DNA of 64,000 nt from the NCBI GenBank assembly GCA_963776935.1, contig CAVZOP010000007.1, positions 50,185 to 114,184 on the forward strand, in the 5' to 3' direction. Origin of the DNA: JALOLG01 sp963776935 (GTDB lineage: Bacteria > Actinomycetota > Acidimicrobiia > Acidimicrobiales > Ilumatobacteraceae). The first letter of the stretch is position 1, and every line of letters starts with the position of its first letter. The notes under the pieces are model-generated. The model saw only the letters and a list, made by a program, of their open reading frames with translations, was not told the origin of the DNA and ran no database searches. The position numbers and the translations under genes were made by a program. Shown piece by piece: positions 27,244 through 36,146 of this stretch.

Positions 27244-27271
27244 ACGGGGATCGGACGCGTTTGATCGTCGC

Positions 27272-28726
27272 ATGGGGCAGAGATACCGGTACGCACGACT
27301 CGCCGTGATCGCGGGGTTGAGCGTCAGTGCATGCGGTGACTCCAACGACAGCACCAAGGCGAACGCCGCGTCCACGAGCCCAGCGACGAGCGGATCGCAG
27401 ACGACGCCAACGACGATCGACGAGAGGCCGACGACGGTCTCTCCGGCGAGCACGGCGAGTCCGACGCAGGCAGGACTCCCGATCGAGCAGGTCCGCCTTG
27501 TCGCAGTGCACAACAGCCATCAGAACAACGACCAGATGGACACGTTCGCGAACGAGGTGGATGTCCGCTCGGGCGGCACATTGACGATCGCATTCCATCC
27601 CGAATGGCGGATGGACGACCTCGATTTCGAGGCGGCGACCGTCGCCGACGTTCAAGCCGGCGAGTTCGATGTCGGATGGTTGGGGGCGCGTGTGTTCGAC
27701 CAGGTCGGCGTGGACAGCTTCCAGGCCATGCTCGCTCCACTCCTCGTCGACAGCCATGACCTCCAGGCTGCGGTGTTCGAGGCGGGCATCCCGAATCAGA
27801 TGCTGAATGGCCTCGGCGATGTCGGACTGGCCGGCATCGGCGTCGTACCTGGGCCTCTGCGGAAGCTACTGGGTGTCTCCAAGCCGTTCACCAATCCATC
27901 CGACTTCATCGGTACGACGATCGGGTACCAGGACTCGGCGCTCGTCCGCCAGACGCTCGCCACGCTCGGCGCGGCTGCCGATGTCCGCAAGACGGGGGCC
28001 GCACTCGACGGGCTCGACGGTTCCGAGCAGCACCTCGCTTCGATCGTCGGCAACCACTACGAAGAGTTCGCCGACCACGTCACCGCCAACCTCAACTTCT
28101 GGCCGCGTCCCTCCGTGATCTTCATGAATGCCGACGCCTTCGCCGCCCTGTCGTCGGAACACCAGGCTGTCCTTCGCGACGCCGCGGCGGCGATCATCGA
28201 CGACGCGCTCGACGCGACCAGGGCCGAAGACACCGAATCGGTGCCGGCGCTCTGTGAAGGCATGACGTTCACGACGGCGACCGACGCCGACATCGCCGCG
28301 CTCCAGAGTGCGCTCCGACCGGTCTATGAGGAGCTGGCGGCGGACCCTGTCACCAAGACGCACCTCGACGCAATCTCAGCACTAAAGAGCCGGCTCGGTG
28401 TGCCACCCGACTCCGCGCAGTGCTCGTCCACGGCGACCGACGGGGAGGTCTGGGTCACGCCCGGGCGGTACGAGTCGGCGAACGAGTTCGCGATGGTCAT
28501 CTCGAACTCCTCGATCACGCTGCTCGATCCGAATGGCGACATTGGGTTCAAGGGCCAGTACGCCGCCACCGCTGAGCTGATCGACGTGAGCGACGGCATC
28601 GACACGGTCACCGCAGCCTGGTCGTTCGACGGACACCAACTCGTCTTCACCGATGTGGGGCCGGAGAACTCGCCGTTCGAGACGCTGTGGGAGGCGCATC
28701 CCTGGGTGCTGACCGACTCGGAGTGA
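27272..28726 (+). CDS. TRAP-type (DctP-like) solute-binding lipoprotein
   Basis: About 484 residues. A lipobox signal peptide (GLSVSACGDS, Cys 21) precedes a Ser/Thr-rich spacer (22-75), then a DctP-like binding domain (FHPEWRMDDLDFEAATVADVQAGEFDVGWLGAR, FTNPSDFIGTTIGYQDS). The last 110 residues after SALKSRLGVPPDS form an extra beta-rich domain (EVWVTPGRYESANEFAMVI). No TRAP permease (DctQ/DctM) is nearby, so it may be an orphan sensor or binding protein. It lies directly before a LAL regulator on the same strand, which may respond to or control it. Confidence 0.75.
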   Translation: MGQRYRYARLAVIAGLSVSACGDSNDSTKANAASTSPATSGSQTTPTTIDERPTTVSPASTASPTQAGLPIEQVRLVAVHNSHQNNDQMDTFANEVDVRSGGTLTIAFHPEWRMDDLDFEAATVADVQAGEFDVGWLGARVFDQVGVDSFQAMLAPLLVDSHDLQAAVFEAGIPNQMLNGLGDVGLAGIGVVPGPLRKLLGVSKPFTNPSDFIGTTIGYQDSALVRQTLATLGAAADVRKTGAALDGLDGSEQHLASIVGNHYEEFADHVTANLNFWPRPSVIFMNADAFAALSSEHQAVLRDAAAAIIDDALDATRAEDTESVPALCEGMTFTTATDADIAALQSALRPVYEELAADPVTKTHLDAISALKSRLGVPPDSAQCSSTATDGEVWVTPGRYESANEFAMVISNSSITLLDPNGDIGFKGQYAATAELIDVSDGIDTVTAAWSFDGHQLVFTDVGPENSPFETLWEAHPWVLTDSE

Positions 28727-28826
28727 CCATGGTGGGCCGCTGCGACTCGTAACGCGGGGTTCGTCCTCGCCAATATGTCTCTCGGCGCGGTATGGGCGCG
28801 AGAGTCGCGGCTCCGCACGAGGGGGG

Positions 28827-31616
28827 ATGACGGACGAGATCGTCGGGCGGAACACGGAGCTCGCGACAGTCGCAGAGTTCCTCACGAGCGCGCGCACGGG
28901 TCCCGGTGCCCTGATCTTGGAGGGTGAGGCCGGGGCCGGGAAGACGACCATCTGGAACGCGGCCACGGCCGAGGCCGCCGAACAGGAATTTCGCGTGCTC
29001 GCCAGCCGCCCGGGTCGAAGCGAGACGAAGCTGTCGTTCTCCGCCCTCGACGATCTGCTGCGCCCCGTGGTCGACGAGGTCGGGGACACGTTGCCAGAGC
29101 CTCAGCGGCGAGCGCTCGACACGGTGTTGCTCCGGGGACCCGACAGTGATTCTGGCGCCGATGCCAGGACGGTGGCGCGGGCGGCCTTGGAGACGGTCCG
29201 ACTGCTCACCGCGGCGGGGCCGGTCGCGGTCGCGGTGGACGATGTGCAATGGCTCGATCATCCGAGCGCCCTGGTCCTGGAGTACGTGGCGCGTCGGCTC
29301 ACCGACGAGCCGGTCGCTCTGGTGCTGGCGTCGCGGATGGAGTCGGCCGCGCCGGCGGCGCTCGGACTGGACCGGTCGCCGTGGCCTGAACGGGTGCGTC
29401 GGCTAACAGTCGGCCCCCTCGACGCGGGCGCGCTTCATGTCGTCATCGAGCGGCACGTCGGGATTTCGCTCACGCGGCCGGTGCTGACGCGTGTTCATCA
29501 GGTGTCGGGCGGCAACCCGTTGTACGCCGTGGAGATCGCACGGGCGTTGGCCGCCGCATCGGTGATGCCGGCGGCGAACGAACCGCTTCCGATCCCCACG
29601 ACGCTGACCGCGCTCGTCCACAGACGGATCGGACGGCTGACCGCCGCCACCCGTGAGATGTTGCTCGTCGTCGCTTCACTCGCCCGGCCGACGATGAGCC
29701 TCGTCGAGGCAGCCGTCGGGAATTCGACGGCCGCCGCTGTCGAACGCGCCGTACGGGCGGGAGTGCTCGTGGTCGATCGGGACAACGTGGAGTTCACTCA
29801 CCCGCTCCTTGCATCCGGTGTGTACGCCGACGCCTCCCGGACACGTCGCATGGAAGCGCACCGCCGGCTGGCGGAGATCGTCGCCGACGAGGAGGAGCGA
29901 GCGCGCCACCTCGGGCTGTCGATCGACGAACCCGACGCCGCTGTGGCATCGGCGCTGGACCGGGCAGCCGGGCTCGCTCTCAGCCGCGGTGCGCCGTCGA
30001 CCGCAGCCGAGCTCCACGAGCAGGCGGAGCGACTCACGCCTCGGGCCGACCACGATGGCGTCCGGCGTCGCTGCCTCGGCGCGGCCCGCTGCCACGCGAT
30101 GTCGGGAAACACCGCGGCGGGCGGGAACTGGCAAAGCGTGTCGCGTCGACCGCCCCGCCCGGCGGCGCGCGGGCCGAGGCGCTCCTCCTGCTCGGTGGGG
30201 TCGACCTGCGAGACGACCTCCCGACGGCACTCGAAGTGCTCGGGCAGGCGTTGCACGACGCGAGCGAGCATCCGGTGCTAGCGGCCCAGGCTTTGCGGGA
30301 CCTGTCGACCGTTCATCTCGGACGATGGGACGTCGAGGCCGCCGCGAGTTGCGCACGCGAGTCCTTGTTGACAGCGGAACGCGGTGACGACGTGGCGACG
30401 CTGACGAGCGCGCTCGTCATGAGGGGTCGGTTGGAGGTGATTCAAGGTCATCCGCGGCGGAATCGACTTCGTGGAACGGGCGGTGGCCATGCAGGGCCAG
30501 ATCGAGCGTCCGCGGATCGCCTCGCTGCCGAGCGGGTGGATCGGCACGCTGTCGCGCTGGGCCGATGACTTCGACGGAGCGCGCCAACGGCTGGAGCCAC
30601 TGCTTCGGCAGGCCGACGACCTCGGCGACGAATCATCTGCCGGCGAGCTGCTGTACGAGTTGAGCGAGTTGGAGCGTTGGGCCGGAAATTGGGTGCTGGC
30701 TCGGCATTACGCGCAGCAGAGCGTCGAGATCCACAGCTTGGCCGACCGCCAGTGGGACCTGTCGGCGGCGCTGGCGGCGCTCGCCGCGGTGGAGGTCCAC
30801 CAGGGCCACATCGACGATGGGCGCGCGCACGCGAAGGCGGGGTTGGCCATCGGGCGCGCGATGGGAGGTGCCGACGAGATGGTCAAGAACCTGCACGTCC
30901 TAGGATTCTTGGAGCTCTCCCTGTCTCGCCCGGGCCCGGCGCTCGACCATCTGGCCGAAGTCGCCGAGCTGTCGGGTGGTGTCGAGGATCCGGGTGTGCT
31001 GCGATGCGCCGGCGACCACATCGAGGCGCTGATCGGTGCCGGTGACCTCGACGCAGCTGACGCCGCCGTCGAGAGATTGGAGCGCGAGGCCGGGACCGCC
31101 GCAGGGCGCTGGCCGATCGCCGTTGCGACGCGTTGCCGGGGGCTGCTGATCAGCGCCCGCGGCGATCCCGGTGGTGCGCTCGCCGTGTTGGATGAGAGTC
31201 TCGAGCACCACGCCGGTGTGCCGATGCCATTCGAGCTGGCTCGCACCGAGCTCGTCGCCGGGACGGTCGGGCGGCGCGCCCGCCGTGGGTCCGAGGCACG
31301 CCGGAGACTCAATGACGCCCGCTCCAGCTTCGAGCGGATGGGTGCCCCGTTGTGGATCGCCAAGGCGGACAGCGAGTTGGCTCGGATCGGTGGGCGTGCG
31401 CCGGCACCGCGCGAGCTGACGGTCAGTGAGCGCCGAATCGTCGAGCTGGTGGCGGCCGGGCGCTCGAATCCGGAGGTGGCGGCGGAGCTGTTCATGAGCC
31501 GTCGAACCGTGGAGGACCACCTGTCCAAGATCTACCGCAAGCTGGGCGTCCGCTCGCGTACGGAATTGGCCCACCGGGTCGCGTCCGAGCTCAACACGCC
31601 GCAGCCGGGTACGTAA
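28827..31616 (+). CDS. LAL-type LuxR regulator with N-terminal ATPase (two frameshifts)
   Basis: About 929 residues. The N-terminus is an AAA ATPase (IVGRNTELATVAEFL, Walker A LEGEAGAGKTTIW, VAVDDVQWLDHPS), followed by a helical-repeat middle and a C-terminal LuxR HTH (LTVSERRIVELVAAGRSNPEVAAELFMSRRTVEDHLSKIYRKLG). The frame breaks near 30119 and 30456; the pieces RELAKRVASTAPPGGARAEAL and IDFVERAVAMQG restore continuity, each with a one-base change. A GAGGGGGG run precedes the ATG. Large ATP-binding LuxR regulators switch on adjacent genes in response to an inducer. It ends exactly where the convergent lipoprotein gene ends. Confidence 0.85.
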
Positions 31617-32774
31617 TCAGGAGTTGGTGTCGCCCCAGGCGACTTCATTGTCCCATTCGCCGACGGCGTCCACGAGGATCCTGACGTCGGTGCCATCCGC
31701 GTTCATGACGCAGATCGCCTCGTCGTAGTCGGGAGTTCCTGCGTTGTGTCCGCAGCCGAAGGCGATGCGGCTCCCGTCCGGTGAGTACACCGGCTTGAAT
31801 CCTCCGCTCTCACCACCGCCGGGGTACAGCTCGGTCGCTTCGGTTTCGGCCCCGTTCACGGTGATGCGCACGATCGGACCCCAGATCCAGCCCGTCGTGG
31901 ACGGATCGGTGATCGACGGATCGGTCTGGACGACGATCGCCTCGCCGTCTGGGGACCAGCTGGCGTTGTGGCCGCCGGCGCTCAGCACGGTGCGCTCCTG
32001 CCGGGTGTCGAGGTCGCGGATCATGACCGGTTCCTCGGATCCGGTCCAGCGCTGGAACAACACGCTCCGCCCGTCCGGTGAGATCTTCGGTTCGTAGTCG
32101 TCGGCGTCGGGGTCGCCGAGCGGTTCCTGGTTCGACCCGTCTGCGTTCATCCGGTAGAGAACGGTGTGGAAGCCGGGACCAGGTGGTATCGGTGAGTAGC
32201 CGTACGCGATCCACGAGCCATCCGGAGACCAGCTCGGCGCTTCGTGCACACCCGCCCCCGATGTCAGCACCTGGAGGTCGCTGCCGTCGGCGGCGATCGT
32301 GGCGATCTGCCGCGCCTGGTCGGAGTCGACGAGGGTGAACGCCAGCCGCGACCCATCGGGCGACCAAGCGGGGAAGGCGGAGTCGCCATCGGTCAACTGA
32401 ACGAGGTCGCTACCGTCCGGGTCGATCGCGTACAGCGCCATGAGCTGATCGTTCCGCTCGTGTCCGGCCATGATCCGACCGAACGCGATCCGACCGCTCG
32501 GGTCGAGAACTCCTTCGCCCGGGTGCTTGGTCGGCTCGGACGGCGCCGTCGTGGTCGCGGCCACGGTATCCGTGACCTCGTCGAGTGTGGTCGCCGGATC
32601 GGGCGTCGTCACCACCGAGGTGGGCTCGTCGACTGCGACCTCGCGGCTCGCTGTCGTATCGCCCGTAGCCGCTGCTTTGGATTGCTGCAGGACGTCGTCC
32701 CCGTCCGAATCGCCGCAGGCGGCGATCAGCAGGGATCCCATGACGACGATTGGGCCGAACGCGTGGCGTGTCAT
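31617..32774 (-). CDS. TolB/WD40-like beta-propeller lipoprotein
   Basis: 385 residues. Lipobox LLIAACGDS (Cys 20), a Thr/Ala/Pro-rich spacer to about residue 85, then repeated PD40 blades: FPAWSPDGSRLAF, APSWSPDGSWIAYG, EPKISPDGRSVLFQ, NASWSPDGEAIVV, KPVYSPDGSRIAFG. Such propellers bind proteins or ligands outside the membrane; no enzyme activity is indicated. The stop abuts the LAL regulator stop with no gap. With the TRAP-like lipoprotein it makes this block look like a surface sensing set. Confidence 0.85.
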   Translation of the reverse strand: MTRHAFGPIVVMGSLLIAACGDSDGDDVLQQSKAAATGDTTASREVAVDEPTSVVTTPDPATTLDEVTDTVAATTTAPSEPTKHPGEGVLDPSGRIAFGRIMAGHERNDQLMALYAIDPDGSDLVQLTDGDSAFPAWSPDGSRLAFTLVDSDQARQIATIAADGSDLQVLTSGAGVHEAPSWSPDGSWIAYGYSPIPPGPGFHTVLYRMNADGSNQEPLGDPDADDYEPKISPDGRSVLFQRWTGSEEPVMIRDLDTRQERTVLSAGGHNASWSPDGEAIVVQTDPSITDPSTTGWIWGPIVRITVNGAETEATELYPGGGESGGFKPVYSPDGSRIAFGCGHNAGTPDYDEAICVMNADGTDVRILVDAVGEWDNEVAWGDTNS

Positions 32775-33044
32775 TTCAGCGCCCCGACGTGAGCAGGTCG
32801 TGGCGGGAGCCGGGTGTCTCGAGCGTCCGGGAGTGTTGCCTCGGCCTCGGGCGCGGTCGTCGGAGCCTCAAGAGTCGGCGCCGACCTGCGTTCCGGACAC
32901 GACGACGAGCATTGCGAGCCTCAGCGAGGTGGGGCCCGACTCTCTCTGCCGATTTCAACAGGACGTCGAGTGACTGTCGCTCGTTCCGCACCCAGATTTC
33001 CGTGAACAGATCCATGCTGGCAAGCCAACACGCCCCGCCCTATC
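32775..33044. other. Region without a convincing gene
   Basis: Upstream of the propeller lipoprotein. A minus-strand frame at 32776-33015 starts plausibly (MDLFTEIWVRNERQSLDVLL) but turns into Arg-rich, low-complexity sequence. It could be a gene remnant. The propeller gene promoter should lie here but is not evident. Confidence 0.4.
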
Positions 33045-33065
33045 CGGGAATCCGTGAACTCCACG
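33045..33065 (-). repeat. 21-bp inverted repeat, right copy
   Basis: Reverse complement of 27223-27243 with one mismatch. It lies 55 bases beyond the rpmA stop and marks the right edge of the lipoprotein/LAL block. Confidence 0.65.
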
Positions 33066-33119
33066 AGTTACCGACGTGTACGGCGTCGGGTTCTGAGAGC
33101 CGGGGCAGCAGCGACTGGA

Positions 33120-33371
33120 TCAGACAGGGTTGACGTCGACGACCTTGCGGCCTTTGCGCTCGCCGAACTTCACGGCGCCGTCGACCAGCGAGAACAGCGT
33201 GTCGTCGCCACCGATGCCGACGTTCTTGCCGGGGTGCAACTTGGTGCCGCGCTGACGCACGATGATCGTGCCGGCGGTGATCTTCGTTCCGTCGAACACC
33301 TTCACGCCGAGGCGCTGGGAGTTCGAGTCACGGCCGTTGCGGGTTGAACCGCCACCCTTGGTCTTCGACAT
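33120..33371 (-). CDS. rpmA: 50S ribosomal protein L27
   Basis: 83 residues, normal length. It has the conserved start KTKGGGSTRNGRDSNSQRLGVK and TIIVRQRGTKLHPGKNVGIGGDDTLF. Located in the large subunit near the peptidyl transferase centre. It follows rplU after 12 bases, so it is co-transcribed. Confidence 0.98.
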   Translation of the reverse strand: MSKTKGGGSTRNGRDSNSQRLGVKVFDGTKITAGTIIVRQRGTKLHPGKNVGIGGDDTLFSLVDGAVKFGERKGRKVVDVNPV

Positions 33372-33383
33372 CGTGCGGTCTCC

Positions 33384-33695
33384 TCAACTCGTCGTGATCG
33401 AGGTGATCTCGACCACCGTGTAGTGCTGGCGATGACCGTAGCGCCGGCGCTGGTTGGTCTTCTTCTTGTACGTGAAGCCGTTGATCTTGGGGCCCTTGGC
33501 GGTGCCGACGATCTTGCCCTTCACCGACGCCTTCCCGAGCTGGTCGGCGGTGGCGAGGACGGTGTCACCGTCGACCACCAGGACTGGGGCGAGGGTGATC
33601 TCGCTCCCCTGCTCGGCGTCGAGCAGCTCGACACGCACGAGTTGGCCTTCGGCCACCTTCTCCTGCTTGCCACCGGATGCGATCACTGCGTACAT
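33384..33695 (-). CDS. rplU: 50S ribosomal protein L21
   Basis: 103 residues: MYAVIASGGKQEKVAEGQLV, GKIVGTAKGPKINGFTYKKKTN, RRRYGHRQHYTVVEI. The ATG at 33695 is the family start. TAGCCT (33706-33711) lies 10 bases upstream as a likely -10. First gene of the rplU-rpmA pair. Confidence 0.98.
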   Translation of the reverse strand: MYAVIASGGKQEKVAEGQLVRVELLDAEQGSEITLAPVLVVDGDTVLATADQLGKASVKGKIVGTAKGPKINGFTYKKKTNQRRRYGHRQHYTVVEITSITTS

Positions 33696-33705
33696 AGCTC
33701 GTGGA

Positions 33706-33711
33706 AGGCTA
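33706..33711 (-). promoter_or_regulatory. Putative -10 element of rplU
   Basis: TAGCCT on the minus strand, 10 bases before the rplU ATG. Confidence 0.4.
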
Positions 33712-34494
33712 CCGCCGGGTCGCGAGCCCGCCAACTGCGCTCCCGCCGGTCAGCACCGAGCCGAACGACCCGGAACGGGCCAGTGTCGCCAGCGTGGCGA
33801 CCACGAACATCGCCACGACGACGACCAGGTGGTCGGTGCCGGTCCCGAGCCCGAGCCACGGTTCCTGGATCGCCCGCACGACGTGCGTCAACGGGAGCAC
33901 GGTCCCGATGTCGTTCATCACCGGCGACATCACCTCGGGCGGCGGTCCCCCGCCGGCCAGCAGGAACATCGGCAGGAACAGGAGCAGCCCGACACCCTGG
34001 GCCGCCCGGGCGTTGGGCAACAGCGTCCCGAGCAGCACGCCGATGCTGATGAACGCCAGCGAGCCGGCGACGATCCCGACCGCTGTCCGCGCCGGATCCT
34101 CGACCCCGGGAAGCCCGTACGCCAGCGCCGCGGTGGCGAGCAGGATCACCGCACCGATCGCAACGAACACGGCACCGATGACGTACTGACTGACGGGGAA
34201 CGACCACCGCGGGAAACCAGCCGCCTCGAAGCGACGCAACACGCCCGCCTCGCGATACGACGCGATGTGAACGGGCAGCATGATCAGCCCGACGGCCGCG
34301 ATCACGACGGCGAAGTAGGCGGCGATGTAGTAGTCGCTCGGGAGGGCGCCTTCGAAGGCCGGATCGTCGTCGTCGAACACGCCGCCGAGCACGAGCACCG
34401 TGATCACCGGGAACGCGAACACGAACGCCAGCACGAGCGGTTCGCGCAGCAGGAGCCGCAGCTCGGATCCGAGGAGGCGACGAGTCGCGTTCAT
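33709..34494 (-). CDS. ABC-2 type exporter permease
   Basis: 261 residues with six hydrophobic segments. The N-terminus MNATRRLLGSELRLLLREPLVLAFVFAFPVITVLVLGG is the classic ABC-2 permease start, and LLFLPMFLLAGGGPPPEVM is the conserved loop before the last helices. Partner of the ATPase gene upstream, overlapping by ATGA. The two-component system just upstream suggests a drug- or peptide-response exporter, as in BceRS- or DrrAB-like systems. Substrate unknown. Confidence 0.9.
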   Translation of the reverse strand: MNATRRLLGSELRLLLREPLVLAFVFAFPVITVLVLGGVFDDDDPAFEGALPSDYYIAAYFAVVIAAVGLIMLPVHIASYREAGVLRRFEAAGFPRWSFPVSQYVIGAVFVAIGAVILLATAALAYGLPGVEDPARTAVGIVAGSLAFISIGVLLGTLLPNARAAQGVGLLLFLPMFLLAGGGPPPEVMSPVMNDIGTVLPLTHVVRAIQEPWLGLGTGTDHLVVVVAMFVVATLATLARSGSFGSVLTGGSAVGGLATRR

Positions 34495-35417
34495 GCTGCC
34501 GACGACCTTGTCGGGATACCAGGGCCGATCAGCTCGAGCACGGCGTGTTCGAGCGATGGTTCGTCGACGTGGAGATCGTCGGGGACCGGGGTGCCGCGCG
34601 CCCGGCTCCGGTCGACCAGGTGGGCGCCGACGTGGGCGAGCATCCGGCGGTCGCCCCGCAGTTCGACCCGTTCGCCGGACAACCCGACGGAGCGCACACC
34701 GCAGATCGAGCGCAGCTCGGCGGCCTCGGCCTGCGGGTCGGTGAACGACATGCCCACGCCGGGGCCGTGCTGCTCGACCAACTCGGACGGAGAGCCGTGG
34801 GCGACGAGGCCGCCGTCGCGCATCACCACGACCCGGTCGCACAGGATCTCGGCCTCGTCGGTGAAGTGGGTCACGAGCACGACCGTCGTCCCACGGTCGC
34901 GGATCTGCTTGACGAGATCCCACACCACGCGCCGCGCCGAGGGGTCGAGCCCCTGCGTCAGCTCGTCGAGGAACACGATCTCGGGCTCGTTGACGAGCGC
35001 CAGGGCGATGAACAGCCGCTGTCGCTGCCCACCCGAGAGCGAGCCGAACGATTTGCCCCACAGCTCGTCGAGCCCCCACTCGGCGACCGCGGCGCGCGAC
35101 ACCCGACGGTCGGCGAACAGCTTGACCGCCTCACTGACACGCATCCGCTCCGGCAGGTTCGAGTCCTGCAGTTGGCTGCCGACTCGCGACGCGAGCGCGC
35201 TGCGCTCGCGTCGGGGATCGCGCCCGAGGAGCCGCACCGAACCGCCGTCGGGCCGGCGCAACCCTTGGACGCACTCGATCATGGTGGTCTTGCCGGCACC
35301 GTTCAGACCGAGGACGCCGAAGATCTCGCCCTCGCCGACGGCGAGGTCGACGGCGTCGACGGCGGTGATGTCGCCGTACCGCTTGCTGAGCTGTTGCACC
35401 TCGAGGATGGGGGCCAT
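34491..35417 (-). CDS. ABC exporter ATP-binding protein
   Basis: 308 residues. Walker A is LGLNGAGKTTMIE, the Q-loop region is VGSQLQDSNLPERM, the signature is LSGGQRQRLFIALAL, and Walker B is EIVFLDELTQGLDP, followed by the H-loop (VTHFTDEA). The C-terminal 80 residues are an accessory domain typical of the DrrA/CcmA exporter group. The ATG at 35417 lies 7 bases after TAGCGT, so the ABC genes have their own promoter. They overlap the permease by 4 bases. Confidence 0.93.
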   Translation of the reverse strand: MAPILEVQQLSKRYGDITAVDAVDLAVGEGEIFGVLGLNGAGKTTMIECVQGLRRPDGGSVRLLGRDPRRERSALASRVGSQLQDSNLPERMRVSEAVKLFADRRVSRAAVAEWGLDELWGKSFGSLSGGQRQRLFIALALVNEPEIVFLDELTQGLDPSARRVVWDLVKQIRDRGTTVVLVTHFTDEAEILCDRVVVMRDGGLVAHGSPSELVEQHGPGVGMSFTDPQAEAAELRSICGVRSVGLSGERVELRGDRRMLAHVGAHLVDRSRARGTPVPDDLHVDEPSLEHAVLELIGPGIPTRSSAA

Positions 35418-35424
35418 ACCGACG

Positions 35425-35430
35425 ACGCTA
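35425..35430 (-). promoter_or_regulatory. Putative -10 element of the ABC exporter
   Basis: TAGCGT on the minus strand, exactly 7 bases before the ATG at 35417. Confidence 0.55.
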
Positions 35431-35471
35431 GGGATGAGGTCCGAACGCGTCGTCGGCCTGCGGTCCAATCC

Positions 35472-36146
35472 TCAAGTGGGACCGGGCGGGGATGCGATGC
35501 CGTGCTGGTAGGCGTACACGATCGCCGCCGCCCGGTCGCGCACGCCGAGCTTGGTGAAGATCGACCCGACGTGACTCTTGACGGTTCCGCCGCTGACGTG
35601 CAGGGCGTCGGCGATCTCGCCGTTCGTTGCCCCGTCGGCGATCAGCCGGAGCACGTCGTGCTCACGGTCGGTGAGTTGCTCCGCCCGTCCCTGCTCGCGG
35701 GCTTGTGGCAGCACGGTCGTGCGGTAGATGGCGAGGACCCGAGGTGTGACCTGCGGATCGAGCCAGGCGGCCCCGCTGGCGACGGTGCGCACGGCCCGGA
35801 TGAGATCGGCCGCCGACGAATCCTTGAGCACGAAGCCGGCGGCGCCGGCGTCGATCGCCCCCCACAGCGTCTCGTCGTCGTCGAACGTGGTGAGGATCAG
35901 CACCGGCGGTCCGTCGGATTCGCGGATCCGGCGGGTCGCCTCGATGCCGTTCATCACTCGCATCCGGATGTCCATCACGACGATGTCGGGTCGGGTCGCT
36001 TCCACCGCGTCGAGCGCCTGTGCGCCGTCGGAGCACTGGGCGACGATCATCAGATCGTCCTCGGAGCCGAGGATGCGCTCCAGCCCGGCGCGCACCAGGT
36101 CCTGGTCGTCGACGAGCACGATGCGGATCGCGTCAGTGCTGGTCAC
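35472..36146 (-). CDS. NarL/LuxR-type response regulator
   Basis: 224 residues. Receiver domain with RIVLVDDQDLVRAGL (acidic pocket), IVVMDIRMRVMNG (phospho-acceptor Asp) and VLKDSS (Lys). The C-terminal LuxR HTH is LTDREHDVLRLIADGATNGEIADALHVSGGTVKSHVGSIF. The GTG start overlaps the histidine kinase stop (GTGA), so the pair is translationally coupled. Likely target: the exporter genes 55 bases downstream. Confidence 0.95.
   Translation of the reverse strand: MTSTDAIRIVLVDDQDLVRAGLERILGSEDDLMIVAQCSDGAQALDAVEATRPDIVVMDIRMRVMNGIEATRRIRESDGPPVLILTTFDDDETLWGAIDAGAAGFVLKDSSAADLIRAVRTVASGAAWLDPQVTPRVLAIYRTTVLPQAREQGRAEQLTDREHDVLRLIADGATNGEIADALHVSGGTVKSHVGSIFTKLGVRDRAAAIVYAYQHGIASPPGPT

Noticed and set aside
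28781..28806. CTCTCG/CGAGAG hairpin before the LAL gene as a terminator
   Set aside because: The stem is imperfect, has no T-run and sits just upstream of a start codon, so it is at best a leader structure.
32776..33015. Minus-strand frame of 79 codons
   Set aside because: A plausible start but an Arg-rich second half, no ribosome-binding site and no family.
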